From: Yponomeuta sedellus
Taxonomy: Eukaryota; Arthropoda; Insecta; Lepidoptera; Yponomeutidae
Length of the DNA stretch: 64,000 nt
Reading direction: 5' to 3'
Assembly (NCBI GenBank): GCA_934045075.1
Contig: OW203738.1
Location: 2,108,001-2,172,000, forward strand
Shown: positions 44,336 to 53,340 of the stretch, piece after piece
How the letters are laid out: each line of letters starts with the position of its first letter
Numbering within the stretch: position 1 is the first letter of the stretch
Translations under genes and position numbers: made by a program
The notes under the pieces: model-generated
Seen by the model: the letters and a program-made list of their open reading frames with translations, nothing else
Told to the model about the DNA's origin: nothing
Database searches by the model: none

Positions 44336-44479
44336 AATAATTATATATATTTTTTGTTAAGCCCGCCACCAATCTTACAAAAATATAGTAATTTGATTAT
44401 CTAAGTGGTAGTTTTTATGTTATGTAAAGGAAACATATTTTACAGGAAAGAACCATTTCATTTCACATTCTTCACTTTT

Positions 44480-44881
44480 CATCCTCATAAATAAATCGCC
44501 GTACGCACGTCGGGTGCTTTAGCGGTGTTCGGGCAGAATACAAAGGACTAAAAATACTTTAGCCACACTTTTACAAAAAAAAAATATTCAACAAAAAAAA
44601 CGGCCATCACAACTAATGGAGGACGTGACCTGAAAGTGACACAGGATTGTAGACCTTAAAGCTGTGGTAAAAAAGACCACAAAGTGGACTAGCGAACGTC
44701 ATCTGGTTTGTATCTCCGAAAAACTCATGCACGCGTTGGGAAATTCCGCACAAACGAGAAAAGTTTCCAGAGCTGAGTTTGGACTCACTGGGTTTTCGTT
44801 ATTGGCCCTAATCCTTTACCATACTGCGTCATTGTAGTTGCTAACTTAAAATGAACCTAATAAGCTTTAAATAACGACAAC
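44480..44881. other. Unassigned
   Basis: No gene or repeat recognised. Confidence 0.4.
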
Positions 44882-45039
44882 AACATTTACATACAGGCAC
44901 TTACCTACATTGTTTCTTGCTCCACACTAGGATACCCTGTGTCGTGGGAACCAGAAACAGTGACATCACAAACACGTAAACATCCAAGATCTGGGGTTGT
45001 TTTGTCCCCAGCCGGGATTCGAACCCGGGATCTCTTGCA
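44882..45039 (-). repeat. SINE-2, 3' part
   Basis: Minus-oriented from 'acatttacatacaggcac' to 'cccgggatctcttgca', truncated within the tRNA-like head. Confidence 0.82.
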
Positions 45040-45127
45040 AATAACGTCCAAAACCATAAAAAATTAAACACTGGCTATGACCATGGGATATCTAACGCCA
45101 CAATGCTAGATTTTATGATTTAATATA

Positions 45128-45311
45128 GACGACCTCTGTGGCGCAGCGATAGCGCATATGTTTACTATGCGAGAGGTTCTGGGTTCGAACAACGGCTGGG
45201 ACCAAAAAACACTCCAGGTCTTGGATGTTAATATGTTTGTGATGTCGTTGCTTCTGATTCCCATGAAACAGGGTATCCTAGTATGGGGCCAGAAGCAATG
45301 TATGTGCCCAT
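45128..45311 (+). repeat. SINE-2 copy
   Basis: Plus-oriented (gacctctgtggcgcagcgat, 'gagaggttctgggttcgaac', ending 'cagaagcaatgtatgtgccc'). Together with 44882-45039 it forms a divergent pair. Confidence 0.84.
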
Positions 45312-45387
45312 TTTTATTACTATTTGCTTATATCAATTCGTTTACAGATTCATTTTTATATACCACTAGCTGATTAGCGAGCTGAAG

Positions 45388-45487
45388 TGGCGGTAGGCTG
45401 GCCATATCTCGCGAAGAACCGACAAGGGTTGGAGTAAATGTGTTTTTGAGTGGAGACCGCGACTCGGCAAACGTAGCGTAAAATTTG
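45388..45487 (+). pseudogene. RTE LINE C-terminal fragment
   Basis: Encodes AGHISRRTDKGWSKCVFEWR and LGKRSV in one frame after a TAG. Homologous to 17437-17530. Confidence 0.72.
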
Positions 45488-45811
45488 ACTCAGTAGAACT
45501 AATGGAAGTTTCCTAAAATAAAAATAAGGGGAGAAACTCGATGACCTTGTATGTCCGAGCCCTCAGAAGCCTCAACAAATTTTAAACAATAAAAAAAAAC
45601 CGCCTTCAAAACCACTTAAATACAGAAATACCATCTATTAACCACCTATTTATTTCTTTTCATTTCATTCAATTCAGTTGTGGTGAGTCGGGAAGAGAGC
45701 ACCTTGTGATTGCCCTGGTGGACCAGTCAAGCAAGGAGTGCGGCTGAGAGTTAGAAGAAGGGCAACGGGCAGACCAGCAGCTCCAGCTCGATGTCGTTTG
45801 GATGGTAGGAG

Positions 45812-46305
45812 TGTAACAGTGCAAACCTCTTTACACTACTCCTTCTTCAGGCTATATTAGTCCACTGCTGGACATAGTCCTCCCCTAATGAGCGCCATAG
45901 CGCAACGTTGTGCCATCATTACGGGGTAGTGCCCATAATCCCCACGCTGGGCATGCGGGTTGCAGTTTGCAGTTTGGTGGAATTGTACTGCAGGGGGCGC
46001 TGCTGCCCACCCACTGGTTTGTGTCCCTTAGTCGGCTTTTACGACACCCGCGGGAAGAATTTGGGTTGGTGCTATTCTCTAGGCCGACACTACACAGTAG
46101 CTTACACCATTATCTTATATTTCTTTAATTCTGTCTCTCATGCTCATAAAATTACTTCACCAATTTTTGAGATTTCCTTAATTTTTTTAGCATTACTTCT
46201 TCACATTTCGTCTAGACCTGACTATAAAATATTCCTTTACCTGCTTATTTTATTTTTATCCAGTTTTATCTTCACAATATTCATGGACATATTAATGTCC
46301 ATGAA
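45812..46305 (+). repeat. Solo LTR (diverged), split by RTE-tailed element
   Basis: Starts TGTAACAGTGCAAACCTCTT, like the LTR at 47934. The right part (46097-46305) shares 'gacctgactataaaatatt' and 'tttttatccagttttatctt' with 48090-48150. It is interrupted at 45838-46096 and cut by SINE-3 at about 46305. No internal retrotransposon sequence flanks it. Confidence 0.65.
45838..46096 (-). mobile_element. RTE-tailed short non-LTR element in an LTR
   Basis: Minus-oriented copy (ccttcttcaggctatattag ... ctctaggccgacactacaca). Frames 45908-46348 and 45910-46128 run through it and are not genes. Confidence 0.84.
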
Positions 46306-46545
46306 TATTGAATACATTTATTATTTATTTATTTATTATTTTATTTAAAAATGTATAATCACAGATCTCGTTAGCCCTATACTAAGTACAACTAAATGAC
46401 TTGTGTTATAGGTGCTAAATCGACGGTGGATTTAATACAATAAATACATTAATAACATCCAATACCCGAGAAAAACTAGAAAAGTTCGTTTCATACTTTG
46501 ACCGGACCGGGGATCGAACCCGAGACCTTCTGTTTTGCAGCCCTG
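46306..46545 (-). repeat. SINE-3 copy
   Basis: Minus-oriented: (aata)n end, 'cacagatctcgttagcccta', then the head complement 'ggggatcgaacccgagacct'. At its left edge 'catggacatattaatgtccatg' is a small palindrome (catggacatattaatgtcca + tg). Confidence 0.8.
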
Positions 46546-46550
46546 TCGTA

Positions 46551-46626
46551 GCGTATGCCCTTATCTTCCTACGATGCAGGAAGAGGCCCGTGCCTCGGCA
46601 GTGGGGGCATACAAGGATTGATATCG
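46551..46626 (+). repeat. 5S-SINE 3' end
   Basis: Plus-oriented tail (cttcctacgatgcaggaaga, cggcagtgggggcataca). Confidence 0.78.
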
Positions 46627-47191
46627 AAGGAACAATAGAGAACATCCTCATTTTCTAAAGTCGGTTAAAAGTGCTCCCGTAGCTTTCCACTATAAGCGAA
46701 TAAATATGCTATGTGTGCGCCCACTGCGCTTGCCGTTGCAGGCTTGGTGATTTAATTAAAAACTAAAACACAGAACGGAAACTGCCGCGAAAATTTGCAA
46801 AGTTTGTCATAATTTTTCACCGAACCACCGCTGTAGTTGTTGACAGTTTTTTTTTTTAAGTTTTGCCAGCCGTAAGTATTTTATTTGTGTTACTTACGGC
46901 TGGAAAAAGAATGTGATTTAATTTGGTTAGTAGGCTATTTGACACAGTGAAAAAATGTATTATTTATAATCCCTTTGCTCTAGATTCTATCTTAATATCT
47001 GTGGTAACTATTTTAAGAAGATACAGAAGTATATATATATTAAGATTCCTCATGTTTACTTTAAAAAAAAAAACATATAAAACAAGTTATGATTTTTTTA
47101 GCAATAATATCGCCAATTGTACTATATATTTGCAATTGTTTAGTATTTGTTGTTTTTCCAGTGTACAATAAAGAATATTCTTATCTTTTTT
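46627..47191. other. Unassigned; hairpin and LINE tail
   Basis: 46866-46903 is a hairpin (ccagccgtaagta ... tacttacggctgg). 47155-47190 is a LINE 3' end (gtgtacaataaagaatattc). No gene. Confidence 0.5.
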
Positions 47192-47322
47192 TCATCAACC
47201 CATTATGTCCCCACTGAGGGGCACGTGTCTCTTCCCTGAGGAAGATATAGGCCATACTCCACCACGGGGGCCAGGTCCGGGTTGGTGGAGGATTGTAAGA
47301 CAGTGGCAAGCCTTACATTTTT
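47192..47322 (-). repeat. 5S-SINE subfamily B, 3' fragment
   Basis: 'cccattatgtccccactgag' and 'ttccctgaggaagatatagg' identify subfamily B. Truncated at 'gtggcaagccttac'. Confidence 0.8.
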
Positions 47323-47403
47323 ATCTTATCTTCCTTCATTCCATTGGTGGCGCTAGTTACCGCCCATAAGCACCTTAAGTATTTATGTAACCGACTACCT
47401 CTA

Positions 47404-47691
47404 TATTTTTTTTAATGCACTAATCCGTGCGTGCAAGTGATGCAAATTACTTCAGCCAGATGTTGCTGCCTGTACGTAATACAGAGAGTATTGTAAATTA
47501 CTACGCGATTAAGCCCCGGAAATATTCTAAGTATTGTAAAGAGGTTCGAAATTTCACTGATAAGCCGGTAAGTCGCCCATTAGCTCAGTTAGGAGAGGAC
47601 TAACTGAGCTAATAATAGACGGTTAGCCAGAGGTTGCGGGTTCGGTGCCGGCATGGGTGGAGTTTTTAGCTTCTAAATAGGTTTTTAAAAT
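47404..47691 (+). repeat. SINE-1, 12-bp target duplication, with Penelope-type insert
   Basis: Bounded by CGACTACCTCTA at 47392-47403 and 47692-47703. It starts with a minus-oriented tail piece (ttaatgcactaatccgtgc), then a plus-oriented body and a disrupted head in which the A-box (tagctcagtta) is followed by its own complement (taactgagcta). It ends 'ctaaataggtttttaaaa'. It carries the 34-bp insert at 47497-47530. Confidence 0.86.
47497..47530 (+). mobile_element. 34-bp Penelope-like 3' end insertion
   Basis: The insert 'attactacgcgattaagccc'+cggaaatattctaa matches the 3' end of the Penelope-like fragment at 51517-51552 (inverted) and is flanked by GTATTGTAA on both sides (47488-47496, 47531-47539). 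Confidence 0.75.
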
Positions 47692-47933
47692 CGACTACCT
47701 CTAGTTTGTAGTGTAGATAAAGGAAGCGGTCCCCGGACCGTAGGCACTTTTACTGTATCAAATTAGGTGGGCCTTCTGAGAAATAACTGATAGAATCGTA
47801 TTACCTTCAGTTCACACCCGATCGGCGATCGAATCGGTCCACTTAACTGAGGTAATCCTACCCGAAGGGTTGTGGAGCGAAAACCTTTCTTTAAGTCGCC
47901 GTAAAAAATACGAGGATATAGTTTGTAACGGTG
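47692..47933. other. Unassigned
   Basis: No gene. The minus frame 47812-48030 runs into the LTR and is not supported. Confidence 0.4.
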
Positions 47934-48665
47934 CAAACCTCTTTACACCATTTTTATTTCTTTTTCTATCTATCCTTTTTAAATATTTAAATTTTGTCAC
48001 ACGTTTCGAAATTTCCCTCATTTTCGTCATTACTAAAACGTAGTGGTTATATAATCTTTGATCATTACTACTTTACCCTTCGACCAGGTCTGACTAATTT
48101 ACTTTCTTATCCGTTTTTATCCAGTTTTCTGTTTTATTGTAAAATATTACTACATATCTACAAATAAAGCCACAATTGAAGTCGATCCAGTGTTTATTTT
48201 TTTTTTCAAAGACAAAGATTTTTATTTGTGAAGCATGAGTTCATTGATAGGATGTATATAAAAAATAATTAGTTCTATACATGCTCTGCCTGATGAGGCG
48301 TACAAATTATAAAAAAGGCACCACCATTAGAAACAATAATATAAAAATGTCAACAAATTCAAATTAAAATTTTTCAGAGTAATAAAATATAATGTCAATT
48401 TGAAATAGAGTTAATGATAAATTTATAAATGAAAATAATAAAAAAATTAAAAATGAATGAATAAGTTAAATTTTTGTTACATGTCAAATTGTGTAAACAG
48501 AACCAGAATAAATGTCAATTTAAAATACAAATTATATTAGAATGTCAGTCAATGTCTTAGCTGAAATTATAATCTGTCAAGAATTCTGTCATATTATAAT
48601 AAACTTTTTGTTCTAATAGACACTTTAATTATTATTATTATTTGTAAAGGATATACAACGTTCCC
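47934..48665 (+). repeat. LTR of a retrotransposon, split by a LINE 3' end
   Basis: Starts TGTAACGGTGCAAACCTCTT, has an AATAAA poly(A) signal (acaaataaagcc near 48161) and ends at or near 'gtaaaggatatacaacgttc'. A primer-binding site follows directly. From about 48190 to 48645 it is interrupted by a minus-oriented LINE 3' UTR (t-run, caaagacaaagatttttatt). Confidence 0.72.
48190..48645 (-). repeat. LINE 3' UTR inserted in the LTR
   Basis: Begins with a poly(T) run on the plus strand and 'catgctctgcctgatgaggc'. LTR sequence 'ccagtgtttatt' resumes as 'ttatttgtaaagg' on the far side. The intact junction is visible in the LTR fragment at 48950-48996. Confidence 0.65.
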
Positions 48666-48683
48666 TGGCGCCCAACGTGGGGC
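48666..48683 (+). promoter_or_regulatory. Retroelement primer-binding site (tRNA-Lys type)
   Basis: TGGCGCCCAACGTGGGGC, 18 bases complementary to the 3' end of tRNA-Lys (the Lys-1,2 type site known from several retroelements), directly after the LTR end. It marks the start of the internal region, whose coding part is missing here. Confidence 0.82.
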
Positions 48684-48996
48684 GCTGTCTAATGTAAATA
48701 ATCACTGTAAGAGTCTGTTTCACAATTTGCAGATAAAGTTTCGGATATGCTATCCGCAACCAGGGCTGCCGGTTGTTCTAAAATTGAAGTCATAAACGAA
48801 CACACGCAATATAGAAAAATTTATTTAAATTTTGAACAAACGGCAGCCCTGAACTTTATTTAAACATTGTAAAACAGGGCCTAAATACCACCCACACCCT
48901 CTAAATTTTTTTTCATCTTCCATATTTTAGATTATAATTATATAGATTATAGAAGTCGATCCAGTGTTTATTTGTAAAGGATATACAACGTTCCAA
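48684..48996. repeat. Retrotransposon remnant with hAT-like MITE and LTR end
   Basis: 48761-48851 is a 91-bp element with inverted ends CAGGGCTGCCGGTTGTTC and AACAAACGGCAGCCCTG. hAT-type termini are likely, but no 8-bp duplication is seen. 48950-48996 repeats the LTR 3' end (aagtcgatccagtgtttatt, gtaaaggatatacaacgttc). No coding sequence lies between PBS and LTR end. Confidence 0.62.
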
Positions 48997-49028
48997 GTTT
49001 TTGCTTCCACCTTTTTAAGCTAGAGCTG

Positions 49029-49576
49029 TTTTCAACACAAATTCACAAAACACTCCAGAGATGGCGCTTATAGGAGTGCACATACAAGAACAGGGACAAG
49101 TCTGTCGAATTTCGCTCATTATCGTTCGTTATCTACCCTTGTATGTCCCCACTGCTGGGGCACGGGCCTCTTCCTGCATCGCAGGAAGGTTAGGCCATAC
49201 TCCACCACGGGGGCCAAGTCCGGGTTGGTGGAGGATTGTAAGACAGTGGCGGGCCTTACTGTCAGAAGTTATCAAGCTGCCCATAAGGCCTCTGACATGG
49301 CTTAACGACTGCCGTTGCATGACAGCCGGCACCAACGGCTTAACGTGCCTTGCGAAGGACGGAAACGCTCGGAAAAATTCCACTAGCGGTAGTCAAGGGA
49401 TGGTCACCCATCCTGCACCTGACCGCGCCTGTTGTTGTTTAACTCTAGTGATTGATTCCGATCACTCGGTTCGGCCAGGCCACGAGCGGTTCCTCAGCGC
49501 AGATTAATTTTGGCAGCCGTATTCCGGCTCTTCTATGGCCACGCCTGTAAGCGCCATCTGTGTATTGCTTTGAAAA
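49029..49576. mobile_element. MITE-B copy split by a 5S-SINE
   Basis: Left part 49029-49120 (ttttcaacacaaattcac), right part 49494-49576 (cagcgcagattaattttggc ... gcgccatctgtgt). The insert is the 5S-SINE at 49132-49491. Confidence 0.82.
49132..49491 (-). repeat. 5S-SINE, full length, nested in MITE-B
   Basis: Minus-oriented, among the best preserved copies. It has the tail, complete body, and head with 'ggtcacccatcctgcacctg' and 'cggttcggccaggccacgag'. Frames 49061-49507 and 49129-49383 lie in it and are not genes. Confidence 0.9.
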
Positions 49577-49632
49577 TGGCTCACTGGAGGGCTAACAGAA
49601 TAGCATGACGTTGTTAAAACTATGTTTAATGA

Positions 49633-50000
49633 TAAAAACCTATTGAGGCTAAAAATTCCACCCATGCCGAGATTCGAACCCGCGACTTCTGGCTATCCGT
49701 GCCAGAGCTCTTTCCAACTGAGCTAATGGGCGACTCACCGGCATCAGTGAAATTTCGAACCTCTTTACACCATTCTCTGTATTACGTACAGGCAGCGACA
49801 TCTGGCTTAAGTAAATTGCATCACTTACAGCCCCGACTACCTACTTTGCAGTTAGGTTTTAGTTTTAGGTAACCACATGGTTATACTATTTTTAATGCAC
49901 GAATCCCGGCATGGGTGCAATTTTTAGCCTCTAAATAGGTTTTTAAAATTGTCTTTAGCACGGGTTAGTGCATTAAGAATAAAATTAGTATAATCTTTTT
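49633..50000. repeat. SINE-1 snap-back copy, 8-bp target duplication
   Basis: Bounded by TTTAATGA (49625-49632, 50001-50008). The long left part is minus-oriented through the whole body (to 'ggttatactatttttaatgc'). It then switches at 'cacgaatcccggcatgggtg' to a plus-oriented 3' end ('gcctctaaataggtttttaa' and tail). Confidence 0.87.
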
Positions 50001-50051
50001 TTTAATGACTCACGATGCTCACACATATTTACTATATTACACAGGTTTCAT

Positions 50052-50195
50052 TGTGAAGGAAAACATCTTTAGGAAACCTGAGTGTCAGAGGTGTTCAAAT
50101 AACTAGGGGCTTGAAATTGCCAATCCGCGGTAGGCAGAAGTAATAAGTAAACGTATTTGCTCTGACAGAAGTCCTGTGCCCTGCAGTGGGACGCT
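50052..50195 (+). repeat. SINE/LINE-like repeat fragment
   Basis: 'gtgaaggaaaacatctttag', 'gccaatccgcggtaggcaga' and 'gtcctgtgccctgcagtggg', shared in part with 37976-38060. Confidence 0.55.
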
Positions 50196-51465
50196 TTGAC
50201 TTAAAAAAACGTTAGACTTAAAGGACATTGTCCATTTTGGGCCAAACGTGGACAGAATGTAAGAGAAAAATCGAAATAACCCCTGATTATAATTAATTTC
50301 AAAACGAATATTTTTGCTCATCTCGTTGTATCAATCGACATTTTAAACAGTTACAAACTAAAAAGAATTTTATCTTAAATCCAGTCTTTATTTTGTCAAC
50401 GAACCTTGATTTTTATTTCAGTGTTGCAATTTAAGGAATACAAATTGCACAGAAAACAATTTGGAGTTTCTAATGCGTCGCGTTTTAGTATTATTTGGGT
50501 AAAAAATAATGCACACTAATGTAACGGCATTAGAATACTTGCTCGATAATATGTCGTATTCAATTATTGGTGTGATAAAATGATTAAAAGAAATAATCTT
50601 TTAATCATTTTATATTTGATTTGAGGGTAAACTATTTATTTATGGCAACACTAGACAAAAAAAGTTGTTTGGATTGTAATTGTCACCGGCTAAAAAACAA
50701 AACGATTCATTCATTCAATGTTTTTGCTGTTTCTTTGCTTCTCGTGGATATTGTTTGTTTTATTACTACTTTGGCTTGTTAAAAATGGATCCCGATTGTT
50801 CGTTTATTGATGACCACGGCTCAACTACGGATTTTGTACCGGACTTACTTTGTGTAGGCAAATAAAGCAAGCAAATCATAGGACACCTTGCAGCATAAAA
50901 CTCACAATGCAGGTTTAATAATGCAAATTAATTACTGTAATAGGGTTCTTACTAACTCATACTACAAAACCTAGTACTTAGTTTTAATTCAATTGACTGT
51001 TCACGTTTGGCCAAATCGCCCATACAATGTGAACAATGTCCTTGAGGACGATTTAAGATGTAACTTTGTCATTTTTCATTTTGACATTTAATGTATTCTG
51101 TAGTCACATTGCCCTTATCAATTACTTTAACATAATTTGACATTGATGTATTATTTATTATCTGAGGTGCACATTGCAATAAAATTTTACTTAATTTATA
51201 CGACCTACTTAAGATGTACCTGCATAAGATATAGGCTACTTAATGTTAAAATTTTAATTAAAATAAGCTCAACATTTGTATGCCAAAATGGCAAAACACG
51301 AAGATCTTTATTTTATTGTACCAACTGCATTTGTATGTAATACTCGTGTTTATACAAATAAATCGAATTGAATTGAATTTACTTGCCCTTTTTACAAGAA
51401 TTGACAGAGTACTTGCCACTTCAGTCTACCCGTAACGACGGCAACTGTAACGCTGCCAAAACTTT
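50196..51465. other. Shaw intron; hairpin and LINE 3' end only
   Basis: 50577-50613 is a hairpin (aaaatgattaaaag ... cttttaatcatttt). 51340-51382 ends 'acaaataaatcgaattgaat'+tgaat, a plus-oriented LINE 3' end. The frame 50680-50865 is not supported. Confidence 0.5.
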
Positions 51466-52008
51466 GGGAATTGCTCAAAGTAACATATTTTAAACTTTCG
51501 CGACTTGCACACATAGTTAGAATATTTTCGGGGCTTAATCGCGTAGTAATTTATTGCTATTTTACATCGACGTTTCGACGACGTTACAGTCATCGTGGTC
51601 ACGAGAAAACTGATGGCTGGCACCTGTTCGCATCTTCGGCTGAAGAGGTTTCAGACTACCCTCAATCAGATATCACAAAGCACTATTAGGGTTGCGACAC
51701 ACTACACTGACAATGTCGGACGATAAGCCATGCGTCTTTTTTCCACTCGAAGACATCTTGATGACCGGATCCCACGTTTGTGACAGTTTGAAACCACATT
51801 CCCGATTAAAATTTTTGTGTGTCTTAATTTCAACTGCTTCACGCACAATTAGGCTATAATAATGGCGATAGTTGGAAAGTACCGATGCTTTGTGTAATTC
51901 TATCCAGTGGTTTGATCCTGATTCAAGCTCAAAGTAATTAAATTTCATCTCATAAATAAACGAGATGAGACCGTTTAATATAATAATAACTATCTGTTGC
52001 CAATTCAA
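51466..52008 (-). pseudogene. Penelope-like element, C-terminal (GIY-YIG region) fragment and 3' end
   Basis: On the minus strand 51673-52008 encodes a peptide with ASVLSNYRHYYSLIVREAVE, then IKTHKNFNRECGFKLSQTW. The pattern (y..l..REa.EI..h.nNfNR..G..Ls.tW) is that of the end of Penelope-like retroelement proteins, after the GIY-YIG endonuclease core. The stop is at 51673. The 3' untranslated end follows to about 51466 and contains 'gtgaccacgatgactgtaac' and 'gtcgaaacgtcg'. 5' truncated, probably dead. Two tiny insertions of related 3' ends occur at 47497 and 62723. Confidence 0.75.
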
Positions 52009-52905
52009 TATTTCAATGTTTTCTAAAATATTTTACTTTGGTTTCAAATATTATTCATCATCTTGTGGCATAGTATTTGTCGCACATTCTAGGAATAGAC
52101 TTAATTTTTTTTACCTAAAATTTACAAATCAATAAGATTTAACAATGAGAGTAAACAATAATACACTTTTGATAAATGCAATCAAGGCCTTTGCTATAGA
52201 ATATTGAATAAAATTACGGACATTTTATAAATAACAGTTTGGATTTCCTAAAATTAGTTTTCGTATAAAGATGCTTTCAAAATTATTCATTTCAATACAA
52301 AAAAAGATCTCCACATGAAGGTAGGAATGAGAGAGGGAGAGACGCGCCGCCGGCAGTAAAATCATGACTTCGTAACATCAGAGAATACTCTGGAGTTGCC
52401 AGAGCCAATGATTTTTTTTAATTTGAGACAAAAGAAATGTGTAGGTAGTGACAACTTCAATTTCATATTGTTTCCAATGCAGTATGCGACTACGTGATAA
52501 TGTGACGAATAATGAAAGTCACCTTCGTGGTCACTCTTGTGTCAAACTTCTTCAAACACTCTCGTGTCACTCTCACGTGGTCAAAGTCACTCTTGTGGCT
52601 TCTCGCTAAGGTGGTCTATGTCTCATGTGACGAATCGCAAAAGTGACGTTTATCTCACAAATTGTAAAGAGTTAATGAAAGAAGTGTAAGATGAGAAAGT
52701 GCAGACTTAAATTCCACCGTTCGTTTGTGCGAAACGCTGTAAGTCGTACACAATCCTTCAGTGACACAAAACACTATAAATTAAATAATTAGACTGCGCA
52801 ACTATTCGCCTCTCATCGAACATGTTGCCCTCTTTATTATGTGAGTGAGAGGCAAAAAGTTAACCAATCGCTTTTTTAAATTAACGGTGGTAAAGAGAGA
52901 CTGAC
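52009..52905. other. Shaw intron, nothing recognised
   Basis: AT-rich upstream part. 52495-52680 has several near-repeats of 'gtcactcttgtgtcaa' type but no clear unit. The exon donor at 52905 begins the intron. Confidence 0.45.
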
Positions 52906-53023
52906 CTGCGTGTAGGTCATCCAACAGCAGGGCTCCACCTGGTTGGCATCGAGCCCCCAGAACTCCAGCTCTTCCTCAAAGAGGGGACCGCATACGTCTG
53001 TAGGGTAGTGCAGCTTGCCCGTC
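52906..53023 (-). CDS. Shaw: Shaw-type K+ channel, T1-domain exon (first visible coding exon)
   Basis: This internal exon encodes 39 whole codons plus one leading base. Read on the minus strand it follows a pyrimidine-rich acceptor (..tgtttcag) and ends at CAG before a GT donor (gtcagt). The peptide runs from [11 protein letters not shown] to PCCWMTYTQ and carries the HX5CX20CC zinc-binding motif of the T1 tetramerisation domain found in non-Shaker Kv channels. In the family this domain sits in the cytoplasm and directs assembly of like subunits into tetramers. The exon ends in phase 0 and joins the next one at 33743, leaving an intron of about 19 kb. The leading G completes an arginine codon, so an upstream exon with the first half of T1 and the start codon must exist. 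I found no candidate for it up to 64000. Confidence 0.95.
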
Positions 53024-53113
53024 CTGAAACAAGGAGTCGGGTAACGTCTAGTTTCTATAATTTTTCGTACTATAACATATTATACTACGCCCGTTGTTAA
53101 GGATTAAAAAGTA

Positions 53114-53311
53114 CTAGTTGTGCCCCGCGGTGTCACACGCAGGTTATCGTTTTTCCCATGGGAATAAGGTATTTTCTCGCAGTAAAACGTAGCCTATGTG
53201 TGTCAGCAAACTTTATACCAAATTTTATGAAAATAGCTTCAGCCGTTTAGGCGTGAAAAAGAAGCAAACATACACACTCACAAACTTTTGCCTTTATAAT
53301 ATTAAGTGTGA
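53114..53311 (-). mobile_element. Non-autonomous Helitron-like element, second family
   Basis: On the minus strand A|TCACACTTAATATTATAA ... CGGGGCACAACTAG|T. It has the internal 'gcctaaacggctgaagctat' block common to insect Helitron derivatives. 198 bp, 90 bp upstream of a Shaw exon. Confidence 0.75.
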
Positions 53312-53340
53312 TGTTATTATGTGATTTCTAAGTTTGTTTG

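Larger units (their letters stand above)
43805..44479. repeat. 101-bp inverted repeat pair enclosing two SINEs
   Basis: 43805-43905 and 44379-44479 are inverted copies with only about one mismatch seen (tagata against ctaagt at the 'gataatcaaattac' edge). Between them lie a truncated minus-oriented 5S-SINE (43912-44146), a SINE-1 foldback (44166-44335) and a short plus-oriented 5S-SINE piece (44357-44378, gttaagcccgcc). The near-identity points to a recent inverted duplication. Confidence 0.85.

Noticed and set aside
45908..46348. 146-residue frame with hydrophobic C-terminal half
   Set aside because: Runs from the antisense of an RTE-tailed element into an AT-rich LTR. The hydrophobicity comes from T-rich codons.
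48868..49507. 146-148 residue frames in 5S-SINE copies (for example 8868-9308 and 49061-49507)
   Set aside because: The same frames recur in every well-kept SINE copy and shift with its mutations. They are repeat-derived and have no protein motif.
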